A program made the translations under genes and the position numbers. Below, in pieces: positions 1 through 7,049 of a stretch of 26,986 bases of DNA. The notes beneath the pieces were generated by a model. The model had not been told where the DNA came from and searched no databases. It worked only from the letters and a program-made list of their open reading frames with translations. Every line of letters begins with the position of its first letter. Position 1 is the stretch's first letter. The DNA comes from JAJXZP01 sp035505775 (GTDB lineage: Bacteria; Spirochaetota; Spirochaetia; Treponematales; Rectinemataceae). Location of the stretch: the NCBI GenBank assembly GCA_035505775.1, contig DATJQN010000391.1:1-26986 (forward strand), written 5' to 3'.

Positions 1-1
1 C

Positions 2-343
2 ATCGACGCCTACGAGAAGGCGCGCACACTCGGCAAGGCTGATGCGGCCGCGCTCGAGCGCCTGGGACGGCTCTACGAGGCGCAGCGGCGTTTCGCCGAC
101 GCCATCGCCGCCCTCGACGCCTCGACCAAGGCGGACGCTACCCGCGCGGCTGCCTGGTTCGCCCTCGCGCGACTCAGGCTCGTCGTGGCCGAGGACGGGC
201 AGGCGGGACTCGATGCGCTCAAGCAGGCCCTCGACCACGGCTTCGCCGACAAGAGCCTGGCTGCCGCCCTCATGGCCGAGCCCGTCGTCGCGGAGCGTGA
301 GAAGGTCGCCGACCTGCTCAAGACCAAGGCGCTGTACCCCTGA
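2..343 (+). CDS. TPR-repeat protein, C-terminal fragment
   Basis: An open frame enters from the left edge and ends at TGA 341-343, giving 113 residues with no start in the window. It is helical and Ala/Leu-rich, with helix-turn-helix repeats typical of tetratricopeptide repeats (for example LGRLYEAQRRFADAIAALD near residues 21-39, followed by a second, weaker unit around AAWFALARLRLV). TPR proteins are scaffolds for protein-protein contact. The location and partner of this one cannot be told because the N-terminus, where a signal peptide would be, is missing. The final segment (GFADKSLAAALMAEPVVAEREKVADLL) resembles the ends of TPR proteins in which the last repeat has decayed. The TPR call is fairly safe; the function is unknown. 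Confidence 0.7.
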   Translation: MDAYEKARTLGKADAAALERLGRLYEAQRRFADAIAALDASTKADATRAAAWFALARLRLVVAEDGQAGLDALKQALDHGFADKSLAAALMAEPVVAEREKVADLLKTKALYP

Positions 344-431
344 ATCGATGGGCCGCAAGGACGGCCCGTCCCGGGCCCGGGAGAATTTTCGGGCTGGCGT
401 CGGATGGGCCACTCGGCGCGCTCCGCACTTT

Positions 432-442
432 TACGCTACTGT
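432..442 (+). promoter_or_regulatory. Possible -10 region of nudC (leaderless or very short leader)
   Basis: Two overlapping TANNNT hexamers, TACGCT (432-437) and TACTGT (437-442), lie just before the ATG at 452. No -35 box and no Shine-Dalgarno are visible between here and the ATG. If TACTGT is used, transcription would start at about the A of the ATG or 2-3 nt before it. This is inferred from spacing alone. Confidence 0.35.
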
Positions 443-451
443 CGTTTCACC

Positions 452-1294
452 ATGGATGAGCCCGCCGAGGTGTATGCATTCTCCTCCCACGACCTTCTGC
501 TGCCAGTCACGCACGAGCTCGTGAGCAGTCAGCCCACTGCCGGAACTCCGGTACATCAATCACTGTCGTCGGCGCTGCAGCCTGACGGCCCTCCGGTCGC
601 GCTGTCCCTCGACATTGTTGACGGCCTGCCGCTGCTCATTCGCCGCGAATTTGAATGGGAGGGACGTCGCTGCCTCGCCGTTTCGATGGACGAAGCGGTG
701 GCCCAGGCAGCGCGCCTCGCGCGGCTGCCACTCAGGCAGGCTCTGGGTGCCCTCCCCGCGGAGAGCCTGCGGCCGGCGCTCAAGGCCGCGGCCCTGATCA
801 ACTGGATGGAGGGGGCGGTGTTCTGCGGGGCCTGCGGCGCCCTCCTCGTGGATGACCACGAATCCTCGGGACGGCGCTGTCCCACCTGCGGCCGGACGCA
901 TTTTCCGCGGATCTCTCCGGCGGTCATCGTGCTGATCCGGAGAGGCGATGAAGCCCTCTTCGCGCGCAACGCCCGCTTCCCCGGCAACCGCTTCGGTCTG
1001 GTCGCGGGATTCGTCGAGCCGGGGGAATCCCTCGAGGAGACCGTGCACCGGGAGGTGCGAGAGGAGGCGGGGATCGAGGTCGGCGAGCTCCGCTACGTAC
1101 GGTCCCAGCCCTGGCCCTTTCCCGACTCTCTCATGCTTGCCTACACGGCGCGCTGGGTCTCGGGCGAGGCGCAGCCTGACGGCGAGGAGATCGTGGAGCT
1201 CAGGTGGTGTCGCGCCGGGGAGCTGCCCTCGGTGCCGCCGCCCGGGAGCGTGGCGCGTTGGCTGATCGATTCGTTCGTCCGGGGCGAGCTGTAG
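452..1294 (+). CDS. nudC: NADH pyrophosphatase / NAD-decapping Nudix hydrolase (NudC family)
   Basis: A 280-residue protein with the full NudC layout. The N-terminal domain is variable. A four-Cys zinc ribbon follows (Cys125, Cys128, Cys143, Cys146). The Nudix box runs from Gly186 to about 208 and has the GX5EX7REXXEE core (Glu192, Arg200-Glu201, Glu204-Glu205). The SQPWPFPDS motif at 218-226 separates NADH pyrophosphatases from other Nudix enzymes. The family cleaves NAD(H) to NMN(H) and AMP, and removes NAD caps from the 5' end of RNA; the acidic Nudix residues bind the metal. The frame is open from an upstream ATG at 404, but the 16 extra residues (GHSARSALLRYCRF and neighbours) do not look like the family. 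The 452 start sits behind a -10-like element, so 452 is preferred. Neither start has a convincing Shine-Dalgarno. The gene stands alone, 126 nt ahead of the methyltransferase gene. Confidence 0.92.
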   Translation: MDEPAEVYAFSSHDLLLPVTHELVSSQPTAGTPVHQSLSSALQPDGPPVALSLDIVDGLPLLIRREFEWEGRRCLAVSMDEAVAQAARLARLPLRQALGALPAESLRPALKAAALINWMEGAVFCGACGALLVDDHESSGRRCPTCGRTHFPRISPAVIVLIRRGDEALFARNARFPGNRFGLVAGFVEPGESLEETVHREVREEAGIEVGELRYVRSQPWPFPDSLMLAYTARWVSGEAQPDGEEIVELRWCRAGELPSVPPPGSVARWLIDSFVRGEL

Positions 1295-1407
1295 CAGAAG
1301 GACGGGTGGTTGAAGGCCGGCGGCGACCGGCAGCGGCCGGGGCCGCACACAGTCCGGCCCGGAGTCACGGGGGGCCTCCGCTCTTCCCCTCTCCCCCATC
1401 GCTCTGA

Positions 1408-1413
1408 TACGCT
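1408..1413 (+). promoter_or_regulatory. -10-like hexamer immediately upstream of the homocysteine methyltransferase start
   Basis: TACGCT lies 7 nt before the ATG at 1421, the spacing expected if RNA synthesis starts at the A of the start codon. No -35 match is seen at the right distance (TCCCCT region). There is no Shine-Dalgarno between the hexamer and the ATG. A leaderless transcript is inferred. Confidence 0.4.
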
Positions 1414-1420
1414 TGGATTC

Positions 1421-2329
1421 ATGCACAAAGCGCGAATCGCCGCGGCCGTTGCAGAAGGCCGCATTCTCGTATCGGATGGTGCCTGGGGATCGCTGCTCTA
1501 CAGCGAGGGTCTGCCGCAGGGCCATTGCCCCGAGCTGTGGTGTGTCGAGCGCCCCGAGATAGTCCGCGGCATAGCGTCGGACTACCGCTCGGCGGGGGCG
1601 GACATGGTCGAGACGAACAGCTTCGGCGGCAGCAGCATCAGACTCCAGGGCCACGGACTCGCGGCCCGGGCGGCCGAGCTCAACGAGGCTGCCGCCCGCC
1701 TGTCCAGGGAGGCGGTGGGGGACTCCGCCTGGGTGATCGCCTCGATGGGTCCCACGGGCAAGATGCTCCTCACGGGAGACGTCAGCGAGGCCGAGCTCTT
1801 CGACGCCTTCGCTGTCCAGGCCGAGTCCCTCGAGCGGGGCGGGGCGGACGCGCTGTGCATCGAGACCATGAGCGACATGCAGGAGGCGGAGATCGCCATC
1901 CGCGCTGCCAAGGAAGCGAGCAGGCTGGAAATCCTGGCCACCTTCACCTTCGAGAAGACGGTGCACGGCTACTATCGCTCCATGATGGGACTATCTCCGG
2001 AAGATGCGGCCGCCGGGGCTCTCGCCGCGGGAGCCGACGTGATCGGCACGAACTGCGGCAACGGCTTCGCCGGCATGATAGACATCGTCACTGTAATGCG
2101 CGCTGCGGCGCCGGGAGTCCCCATCCTCGTCCAGGCCAACGCCGGACTTCCCCTCGCGCGGGACGGCGTCATCGTCTATCCTGAGACGCCGGAATACATG
2201 GCCTCGCTCGTTCCCGCCCTGCTCGATGCGGGAGCCAACGTGGTCGGAGGCTGCTGTGGCACGACTCCGGCACATATCGCGGCCATCCGCCGCGCCGTGG
2301 ATTCGTACCTGACTTCGCACCGCGCCTGA
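1421..2329 (+). CDS. Homocysteine S-methyltransferase family protein
   Basis: A 302-residue single-domain protein of the homocysteine S-methyltransferase (BHMT / MetH N-terminal) TIM-barrel family. The zinc ligands are visible as Cys212 in the TNCGNG motif and the Cys278-Cys279 pair in GGCCGTTPAHI near the C-terminus. The N-terminal strand SDGAWGSLLYSEGL matches the family's (L)DGAMGTxL start. The family moves a methyl group from S-methylmethionine, betaine or another donor to homocysteine, making methionine in the cytoplasm. The donor cannot be read from the sequence, and no cobalamin domain is fused. The frame stays open upstream to 1310, but those 37 residues are unrelated to the family and the -10 element at 1408 lies inside them, so ATG 1421 is the likely start. 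The gene ends 11 nt from the convergent tocopherol-cyclase-like gene. Confidence 0.85.
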   Translation: MHKARIAAAVAEGRILVSDGAWGSLLYSEGLPQGHCPELWCVERPEIVRGIASDYRSAGADMVETNSFGGSSIRLQGHGLAARAAELNEAAARLSREAVGDSAWVIASMGPTGKMLLTGDVSEAELFDAFAVQAESLERGGADALCIETMSDMQEAEIAIRAAKEASRLEILATFTFEKTVHGYYRSMMGLSPEDAAAGALAAGADVIGTNCGNGFAGMIDIVTVMRAAAPGVPILVQANAGLPLARDGVIVYPETPEYMASLVPALLDAGANVVGGCCGTTPAHIAAIRRAVDSYLTSHRA

Positions 2330-2340
2330 GTCCGGGGCCT

Positions 2341-3324
2341 TCAGTTCGGAGCGAGCGTTCCGATGTCGCCCACGACTTCGAGCCCCGCGTCCCGGCCCCG
2401 ACCTTCGAACACCGGAGCCCCGTCCCTCGTCTCGAGCCGCAGCTCGAGCTCGGCGTCGATGCTCTCGCCGATCCTCCTGTCCATGGCTCCGTTGACCGGG
2501 GCGAGGAGGGAGCCCTCGTGTGAACGGCTGCCCCGGAGCCTGAGCGAATACCGGCGATCCTCTATTTCCACGGCGAGCGAGCGGCCCTCAAGCGACAGGC
2601 TTTTCAGCGAAGCGCCGGTGTACGTCGCGAAGCGTCGTATCACGCCTCCGGAGCGGAGGAGGGCGAAGAAGCCGGGGAAGGAGGAACCCAGCCATGGCAC
2701 CCGGGCCAGGGAGAAGAGGAAGCTGTCGCCCGATGTCGGGAAGGTATTCGATTGCGCCCAGATCCAGGCCGAGGGCATCGACCGGCCCCAGTCCTTCTCC
2801 ATGTAGCCCGAGCCGCCGGAGAAGTCGATCCGTGTCGCGTCGAGCTCTGCGCTGCCTTCGACTCTATGGTCGAGGCTGCCCACCGCATGGTAGCACTCCA
2901 TGAAGGGCGCGAAGCTGTAGGGGCCCATGATATTGGGCCAGAATGGCCGTGGAGGCAGGGGGACGGAATCGTGGTAGCCGAGTTTCGCTTCGACCCTGCC
3001 CGCGGAGTCTTCCAGGTGAAGCTCAATGCCCTCGAGGCTGAACCGATTTGCCCCTATCGAGATCCCGAAGCCGTGCCGGTCCGCTGAAAAGTCCGAGAGT
3101 GGGAAGGGGAACCAGCGGCTTCTCCCCGTGGCACCGTCGATGATCTGCACGAAGGCCCTCGAGCCGCGATCGGAAAAGGAGACACCCGGTATGACGGCGA
3201 GGGTCTCTCCGCCCTTCTTGGAGACATGCTTGAAATACCAGCCCTCGAAGTAGCGCCGTGCCTGCATCCTTCCCTGGAAGAGGATGGGGTTGTAGAGCCT
3301 GCGCAGGGGGGCGATGGATCTCAA
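2341..3324 (-). CDS. Tocopherol cyclase-like protein
   Basis: A 327-residue protein with two signatures of the tocopherol cyclase family: RYFEGWYFK at about 24-32 and GYMEKDWGRSMP at about 173-184, followed by WIWAQSNTF. Plant and cyanobacterial members close the chromanol ring of vitamin E. Bacterial homologues outside those groups have no known substrate, and no other tocopherol gene is visible here. No signal peptide is seen, so it is probably cytoplasmic or membrane-peripheral. The frame is open back to 3453, but that part runs over the end of the MFS gene and looks like a shadow of it. The best start is TTG at 3322-3324, which overlaps the MFS stop codon (TTGA); this implies translational coupling. 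The next Met (residue 20 from the TTG) would cut into the conserved N-terminus. The family call is solid; the start and function are not. Confidence 0.75.
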   Translation of the reverse strand: MRSIAPLRRLYNPILFQGRMQARRYFEGWYFKHVSKKGGETLAVIPGVSFSDRGSRAFVQIIDGATGRSRWFPFPLSDFSADRHGFGISIGANRFSLEGIELHLEDSAGRVEAKLGYHDSVPLPPRPFWPNIMGPYSFAPFMECYHAVGSLDHRVEGSAELDATRIDFSGGSGYMEKDWGRSMPSAWIWAQSNTFPTSGDSFLFSLARVPWLGSSFPGFFALLRSGGVIRRFATYTGASLKSLSLEGRSLAVEIEDRRYSLRLRGSRSHEGSLLAPVNGAMDRRIGESIDAELELRLETRDGAPVFEGRGRDAGLEVVGDIGTLAPN

Positions 3325-4664
3325 CTCCCGGACTCTCGCGCTGCGGCCCGGCCGGCCAGAGTGGCCTGCATCCGCTCGGCATCCCGTTTGAAAAAAAGGT
3401 AGTAGCCGAAATAGAGGATGAACGCCACGACTCCGCCCCCGAGGCTGAGCCACAGCACCGAGACTGCGATTCCCAGCCGCGCCACGAAGAATGCATACAG
3501 GAGACTCGCCACGATGGATCCCACGGAATCCGCAACGCGGCCCATCGAGAAGCCCACCGTGCGCACCTCCGGCAGGAGCACGGCAGAGACAATCACGCGC
3601 GTGATGCTGTACATGAACTCCACGCAGAACGCGGTAAAGAACGCGATGAGCATGAAGAGGGGAACGGAATGGGAGCGGATGCCGAAGATGGCCCAGGACA
3701 GAGCCAGCAGCAGGACGAGGATGACGTGTCCCGTCGCGAGACGGGCCTGCTCGCCCAGACGCCTGCCTATCCGATCCCCGAACAGGCCGCCGCTCATGCT
3801 CCCGAGGATGAATCCGATGAGTCCCAGGAGGGTGATGAGTATCGCCTGGCCTTCCCGGATTCCCCTGACCCGGACGAAGAAGGTCACGCTGTAGTTGACG
3901 AGCATGATCTTCGGAAAGCCGAGAAAGACCAGATTCAAGGCGTCGACCACGATGGTCGGTATCCGGTACTGGCTGAAGGCCAGTCGCAGGCTGAATGCCG
4001 AGTTGGCTTTCGGCAATGACCCTGAGATGGCCGTAAAGGCGGCTTCCGTCCGGCCCCTTGTCGGCTCGACCATGAAGAAGTGAATGGTAGCGCTCGCAAC
4101 GAGTCCGAGGAAGCCGAAACCCCAGTAGGCGATCCGCCAGCCGAACAACGGGACCTGGTCGGAGAGAATGCTGAAGGAGGCCAGACCGAGGATGAGTCCC
4201 GAATAGGCGAATCCGCGCATGAGCCCGAATGCCTTCCCCCGCGACTGGACTCTGTAATGGTCGGAGAGCACGGAATTGGTCTGACCCTCCATGGCGGCCG
4301 TGCCGAGGTTGATGAGCATGGTCACGATGAAGAAGATGGCGCCGCCCGGGGCGAAGCCCGTGGCGATGGAAGCGATGGCCCCGACCAGCGTGGAAAGGGC
4401 GAGGATCTCCTTCCGGCTGAAGCGGTCAGCGAGGAAGCCCCAGAACATGACACTGAAGATCTCGACTCCCCGCTTCAGCGCCGTCAGAAAGCCCAGGGCG
4501 CTGTCGGCGAGGCTCAGGGCCGCCTGTATGGCCGGGTACATGCTGTTCAGTATCTGAGGTTCGGTGAAGTCGATGCACTGGGCGAAGGAGAGAATGCCGA
4601 TCGCGCGCTTGCCCGGCGTGTCGGCGGGGATTTTCCGCAGGTCCGATTCTGCCGTTTCGGCCAT
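3321..4664 (-). CDS. Major facilitator superfamily transporter
   Basis: A 447-residue, strongly hydrophobic protein with about 12 membrane spans. The MFS motif A after the second span is clear (GFLADRFSRKE), with a weaker copy in the second half (GGLFGDRIGRRLGEQ), as expected from the duplicated six-helix fold. The first span carries acidic and polar residues (AQCIDFTEP), which would fit proton coupling. The general look is of the Spinster-like/organic-anion branch, but the substrate cannot be assigned. The ATG at 4664 follows a purine-rich Shine-Dalgarno (GAAAGGAAAG) and a sigma-70-type promoter. The last codons overlap the TTG start of the tocopherol-cyclase-like gene, so the transporter may carry that enzyme's substrate or product (inference). 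Confidence 0.85.
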   Translation of the reverse strand: MAETAESDLRKIPADTPGKRAIGILSFAQCIDFTEPQILNSMYPAIQAALSLADSALGFLTALKRGVEIFSVMFWGFLADRFSRKEILALSTLVGAIASIATGFAPGGAIFFIVTMLINLGTAAMEGQTNSVLSDHYRVQSRGKAFGLMRGFAYSGLILGLASFSILSDQVPLFGWRIAYWGFGFLGLVASATIHFFMVEPTRGRTEAAFTAISGSLPKANSAFSLRLAFSQYRIPTIVVDALNLVFLGFPKIMLVNYSVTFFVRVRGIREGQAILITLLGLIGFILGSMSGGLFGDRIGRRLGEQARLATGHVILVLLLALSWAIFGIRSHSVPLFMLIAFFTAFCVEFMYSITRVIVSAVLLPEVRTVGFSMGRVADSVGSIVASLLYAFFVARLGIAVSVLWLSLGGGVVAFILYFGYYLFFKRDAERMQATLAGRAAARESGS

Positions 4665-4716
4665 AGCTTTCCTTTCTCGAACAGTCCATAGCCGAACGGA
4701 GGCCCGGCAGAATGGC

Positions 4717-4745
4717 AGTATAGGTCACGGGCCCGGGCCCCACAA
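4717..4745 (-). promoter_or_regulatory. Sigma-70-type promoter of the MFS operon
   Basis: On the minus strand, TTGTGG (4740-4745) is followed by a 17-bp spacer and TATACT (4717-4722). The predicted start is about 45 nt before the ATG, leaving room for the visible Shine-Dalgarno. The spacer contains the perfect palindrome GGGCCCGGGCCC, which may only reflect base composition. Confidence 0.6.
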
Positions 4746-4747
4746 GG

Positions 4748-4774
4748 AAAAAGCGCCGCTTGAGCGGGCCTGCT
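4748..4774 (-). terminator. Probable intrinsic terminator of the acyl-CoA dehydrogenase gene
   Basis: Just past the TGA of the dehydrogenase, on the minus strand, AGC pairs with GCT and CCGC pairs with GCGG around a TCAA loop, with a small internal bulge; a run of five T follows. The stem is imperfect, so confidence is moderate. It separates the lipid block from the MFS operon. Confidence 0.45.
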
Positions 4775-6292
4775 TCATGTGCTGCAGTTCTGCCATCGCG
4801 GGCCGGAGAGCCCACCGTCGACGAGGTCCACCGTCCCCGGTCCGGCGAAGCCGGCTGCGAGCATGCCCACCTTCTCCTTGAGGAATTCTATTGCGTTGTC
4901 GATCAGTCTTCCGTCGAAGCCGCCTCCCCCGAGACCGATCAGGAAATCCACGGACACGACGCGCGCCAGAATGCGTCCGAGATCCACGAGCTTCCTCTGG
5001 ACCAGATCGGAGAGGAGCTGGAAATCCAGGAGCCTGGAGAAGTACCCGGCCGCACGGCCCGTGAGCTCATGGAGACGAAGGGCGGAGAGGAGATTCGTTT
5101 CTCCCGAATCTTTCATTCGCTTGAGGAATGCCGAGGCGATCTGGCCGTAGATCACGTCGTTCGAGCCTTCGAAAATCTGAAAGGGCCTCGAGTCGATGAC
5201 GGCCCGTCCCGCCAGCTGGTCGAGGCGGTAGCCTTTGGCTCCCGTCAACTGGAGGAGCGATTGCGAATTCTCCTGCATCAGATCGCTGAGGACGGTCTTG
5301 TGCACGTTGGCCGCCAGCCCTTGATCGACCAGACTGCGTTCAATGGAGGAGTTCTCGCTGCTGTGCTTGCAGAAGGCCGCGCCGATCGTGGCGCCGGCCT
5401 GAAGCTCGGCGAGGCGACTCCTGACCTGGTCGTAGGAATCCAGACTCCGCCCGCCGACACTTCGCTCGCGGCAGTGCCTGAGCCCTTCGTCCAGCAGGCG
5501 ATGCATGAAACCTGCCGCCATTCCGGCGAATCGCATCCGGCTCCGGTGCAGGAGATCCTGCAGGAGAGCGATCCCCGTGCCGGCGGGCTCCAGCCGGTTG
5601 CCGCCGGGAACCCGCACGTCGATCCGATTACGGCCGTACGGGATCATGAACAGCCCCAGGTTCGGATACCACTCCTCGACATGGATCACCTGTTCCGGGT
5701 GGTTCGAGTCGCACACGAAGAAATCGATATCCCGTTTCAGCCCGCCCTCCCGCCGCTCCCGCGCCGTGACGAGCCAGAAATCGGCCCATCCCGAAAGGCC
5801 CGCCCAGTGCTTGGTGCCGGAAATGTGGTAGCTGTCGGCCTGACGCTCGAAGCTGGTCCTCATGGAGAGGGCGTCGGTGCCGAACTCGGGCTCCGTCATC
5901 ATGAAGCCCCCCATGGCGCCCCCCTCAACGAAGCGTCTGAAGGTGTTTCTCTTGAGCTCCTCGGAGCCGTACTTGGCGAGCGGCTCCAGAAAGAGCGCTC
6001 CATTGATGGCCAGGACGAGGGAGAGCGGGAGCGATTCGTATGATGCCGCCTCGAGCACGGAGAGTATCTCCTTGGGCTCGGTCCCGCGCCCGCCGTAGGC
6101 TGCAGGGATGGAGCAGGCCAGCGGTTTGGCCGCCTGCAGCTCCTGGAACACATAGGGCGGTATTCCCCGCTGGACACTCAGGGTGTCCAGGTTGCCGCGC
6201 ACGCGGAGTATGTGGTGAAGGCGCTCGACAAAGGAGGTGAGATACGAGCCGAAATCGGTTCTTCGTTTCGGGTCAGCCGGTGTAGTGTTCAT
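4775..6292 (-). CDS. Acyl-CoA dehydrogenase family protein
   Basis: A 505-residue flavoprotein of the acyl-CoA dehydrogenase family. Recognisable parts are the N-terminal helical domain ending in IPAAYGGRG, the middle beta domain with FMMTEPEFGTDA and ISGTKHWAGLSGWADFWLV (FAD and substrate contacts), and the C-terminal helical domain with GAKGYR and FQIFEGSNDVIYGQ. In that last motif the Glu is at the position of the catalytic base of medium-chain enzymes. The family oxidises acyl-CoA to enoyl-CoA, passing electrons to ETF. At 505 residues it is over 100 longer than the usual 380-400; the extra length is a C-terminal helical tail. The ATG at 6292 has no Shine-Dalgarno and lies 8 nt after a -10 box inside a palindrome. 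The Crp/Fnr-type gene lies directly upstream on the same strand, which suggests local control. Chain-length preference is not visible. Confidence 0.88.
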   Translation of the reverse strand: MNTTPADPKRRTDFGSYLTSFVERLHHILRVRGNLDTLSVQRGIPPYVFQELQAAKPLACSIPAAYGGRGTEPKEILSVLEAASYESLPLSLVLAINGALFLEPLAKYGSEELKRNTFRRFVEGGAMGGFMMTEPEFGTDALSMRTSFERQADSYHISGTKHWAGLSGWADFWLVTARERREGGLKRDIDFFVCDSNHPEQVIHVEEWYPNLGLFMIPYGRNRIDVRVPGGNRLEPAGTGIALLQDLLHRSRMRFAGMAAGFMHRLLDEGLRHCRERSVGGRSLDSYDQVRSRLAELQAGATIGAAFCKHSSENSSIERSLVDQGLAANVHKTVLSDLMQENSQSLLQLTGAKGYRLDQLAGRAVIDSRPFQIFEGSNDVIYGQIASAFLKRMKDSGETNLLSALRLHELTGRAAGYFSRLLDFQLLSDLVQRKLVDLGRILARVVSVDFLIGLGGGGFDGRLIDNAIEFLKEKVGMLAAGFAGPGTVDLVDGGLSGPRWQNCST

Positions 6293-6315
6293 ACATTACT
6301 ATATTAGTCATGTAT
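6291..6315. promoter_or_regulatory. 25-bp AT-rich palindromic operator over the acyl-CoA dehydrogenase promoter
   Basis: The left arm ATACATTACT (6291-6300) and the right arm AGTCATGTAT (6306-6315) are reverse complements at 9 of 10 positions around a 5-bp ATATT centre. The element covers the -10 box and reaches the start codon, so a bound protein should block transcription. It stands out as an AT-rich island in GC-rich DNA. The binding protein is not known; the adjacent Crp/Fnr-type regulator is the obvious candidate. Confidence 0.7.
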
Positions 6316-6329
6316 AAGGGTCGATGCAA
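6301..6329 (-). promoter_or_regulatory. Promoter of the acyl-CoA dehydrogenase gene
   Basis: On the minus strand, TTGCAT (6324-6329) is followed by a 17-bp spacer and TAATAT (6301-6306), with only 8 nt from there to the ATG. The transcript should therefore start at or next to the initiation codon. The -10 box sits in the centre of the palindrome at 6291-6315. Confidence 0.6.
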
Positions 6330-6334
6330 GCCGC

Positions 6335-7036
6335 CTAGCGCGAGCGGAGGATCTTCAGGCGCGGCAGGTCGAGGATCTCGATATCCCGTCCGCGCACGCG
6401 GATGAGGCCGCTGCTCTCCATGGAGCCCAGGACGCGCGAAAGTGATGGTCTCGCGACGCCGAAGAGGCTGGCCAGCCGTTCCTTGGAGGCGTCGAGGCGC
6501 ACGACGATGGTGGCGCCGGGCTCGGCGGGGCGGGATAGACTCGCACGGTTGACGAGCCAGTCGGCGAGTCGCTCGCTCAATGTGGCGAACTGCAGCGCCC
6601 GGAGTTTCTCCGCGAGTGCGGAGAGCCGCGCCCCCATGTCTGCGAGGACATTCTCGAGGACGGGCCGGAATCGGGCGCAGAGAGTCAGAAGGCTGCCGCG
6701 CGGAATGAGGGCTGCGAGGAGCTCCGTGCGGGCGATCACCGCCACGGGCAGGAGCGGTCGCGGCGCGAACAGGACCGCAGTAGCCACCGCCTCGGGGGCC
6801 CGCATCGTCTCGACCAGGACCGACTTCCCCTCGTCGTTGGTCATCTCCGCTGCAGCCTCCCCCTCGAGCAGGACGATGAGCTCGTCGTAGCTGCTGCCCT
6901 CCGGAAGCAGGACCGATCCCGCGCTCCACCGATGCAGGCCGTGGGGGAGCGCGACGAGGGCCTCGGCGGCATCGCGAAGCTCCACGCCGCGAAACAGGGG
7001 ACAGCTGAGGAGTCGGGCAAGCTCCCGCTCGGTCAC
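6335..7036 (-). CDS. Crp/Fnr-family transcriptional regulator
   Basis: A 233-residue protein of the usual Crp/Fnr length. The N-terminal half is a cyclic-nucleotide-binding-type beta barrel (PHGLHRWSAGSVLLPEG, ELIVLLEGEA). A long dimerisation helix follows at about 125-160, then a winged helix-turn-helix at about 184-215 (KERLASLFGVARPSLSRVL). The phosphate-binding cassette of true cAMP receptors is not conserved, and the Fnr cysteine cluster is missing (only Cys12 and Cys120), so the ligand is unknown. The start is GTG at 7036, 13 nt after the acyltransferase stop and behind GGAG, so the two are probably co-transcribed. The stop is 42 nt before the dehydrogenase start, with the palindromic operator in between. 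Family assignment is firm; the regulon is inferred. Confidence 0.85.
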   Translation of the reverse strand: MTERELARLLSCPLFRGVELRDAAEALVALPHGLHRWSAGSVLLPEGSSYDELIVLLEGEAAAEMTNDEGKSVLVETMRAPEAVATAVLFAPRPLLPVAVIARTELLAALIPRGSLLTLCARFRPVLENVLADMGARLSALAEKLRALQFATLSERLADWLVNRASLSRPAEPGATIVVRLDASKERLASLFGVARPSLSRVLGSMESSGLIRVRGRDIEILDLPRLKILRSR

Positions 7037-7049
7037 GCGTCGCTCCAGG

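Noticed and set aside
350..381. GGGCCG/CGGCCC hairpin and the palindrome CCCGGGCCCGGG after the TPR gene, similar to GGGCCCGGGCCC at 4729-4740.
   Set aside because: There is no T tract directly after the stem, and such GC palindromes arise often in this base composition. Two copies are not enough to call a repeat family.
1295..1420. Possible SAM or cobalamin riboswitch ahead of the methyltransferase gene.
   Set aside because: The gap is only 126 nt and holds no recognisable conserved box, and the -10 element next to the ATG argues against any leader.
560..1966. A 468-codon minus-strand frame across nudC and the methyltransferase gene.
   Set aside because: It spans two unrelated real genes and the gap between them, with low-complexity His/Arg/Gly-rich sequence and no domain.
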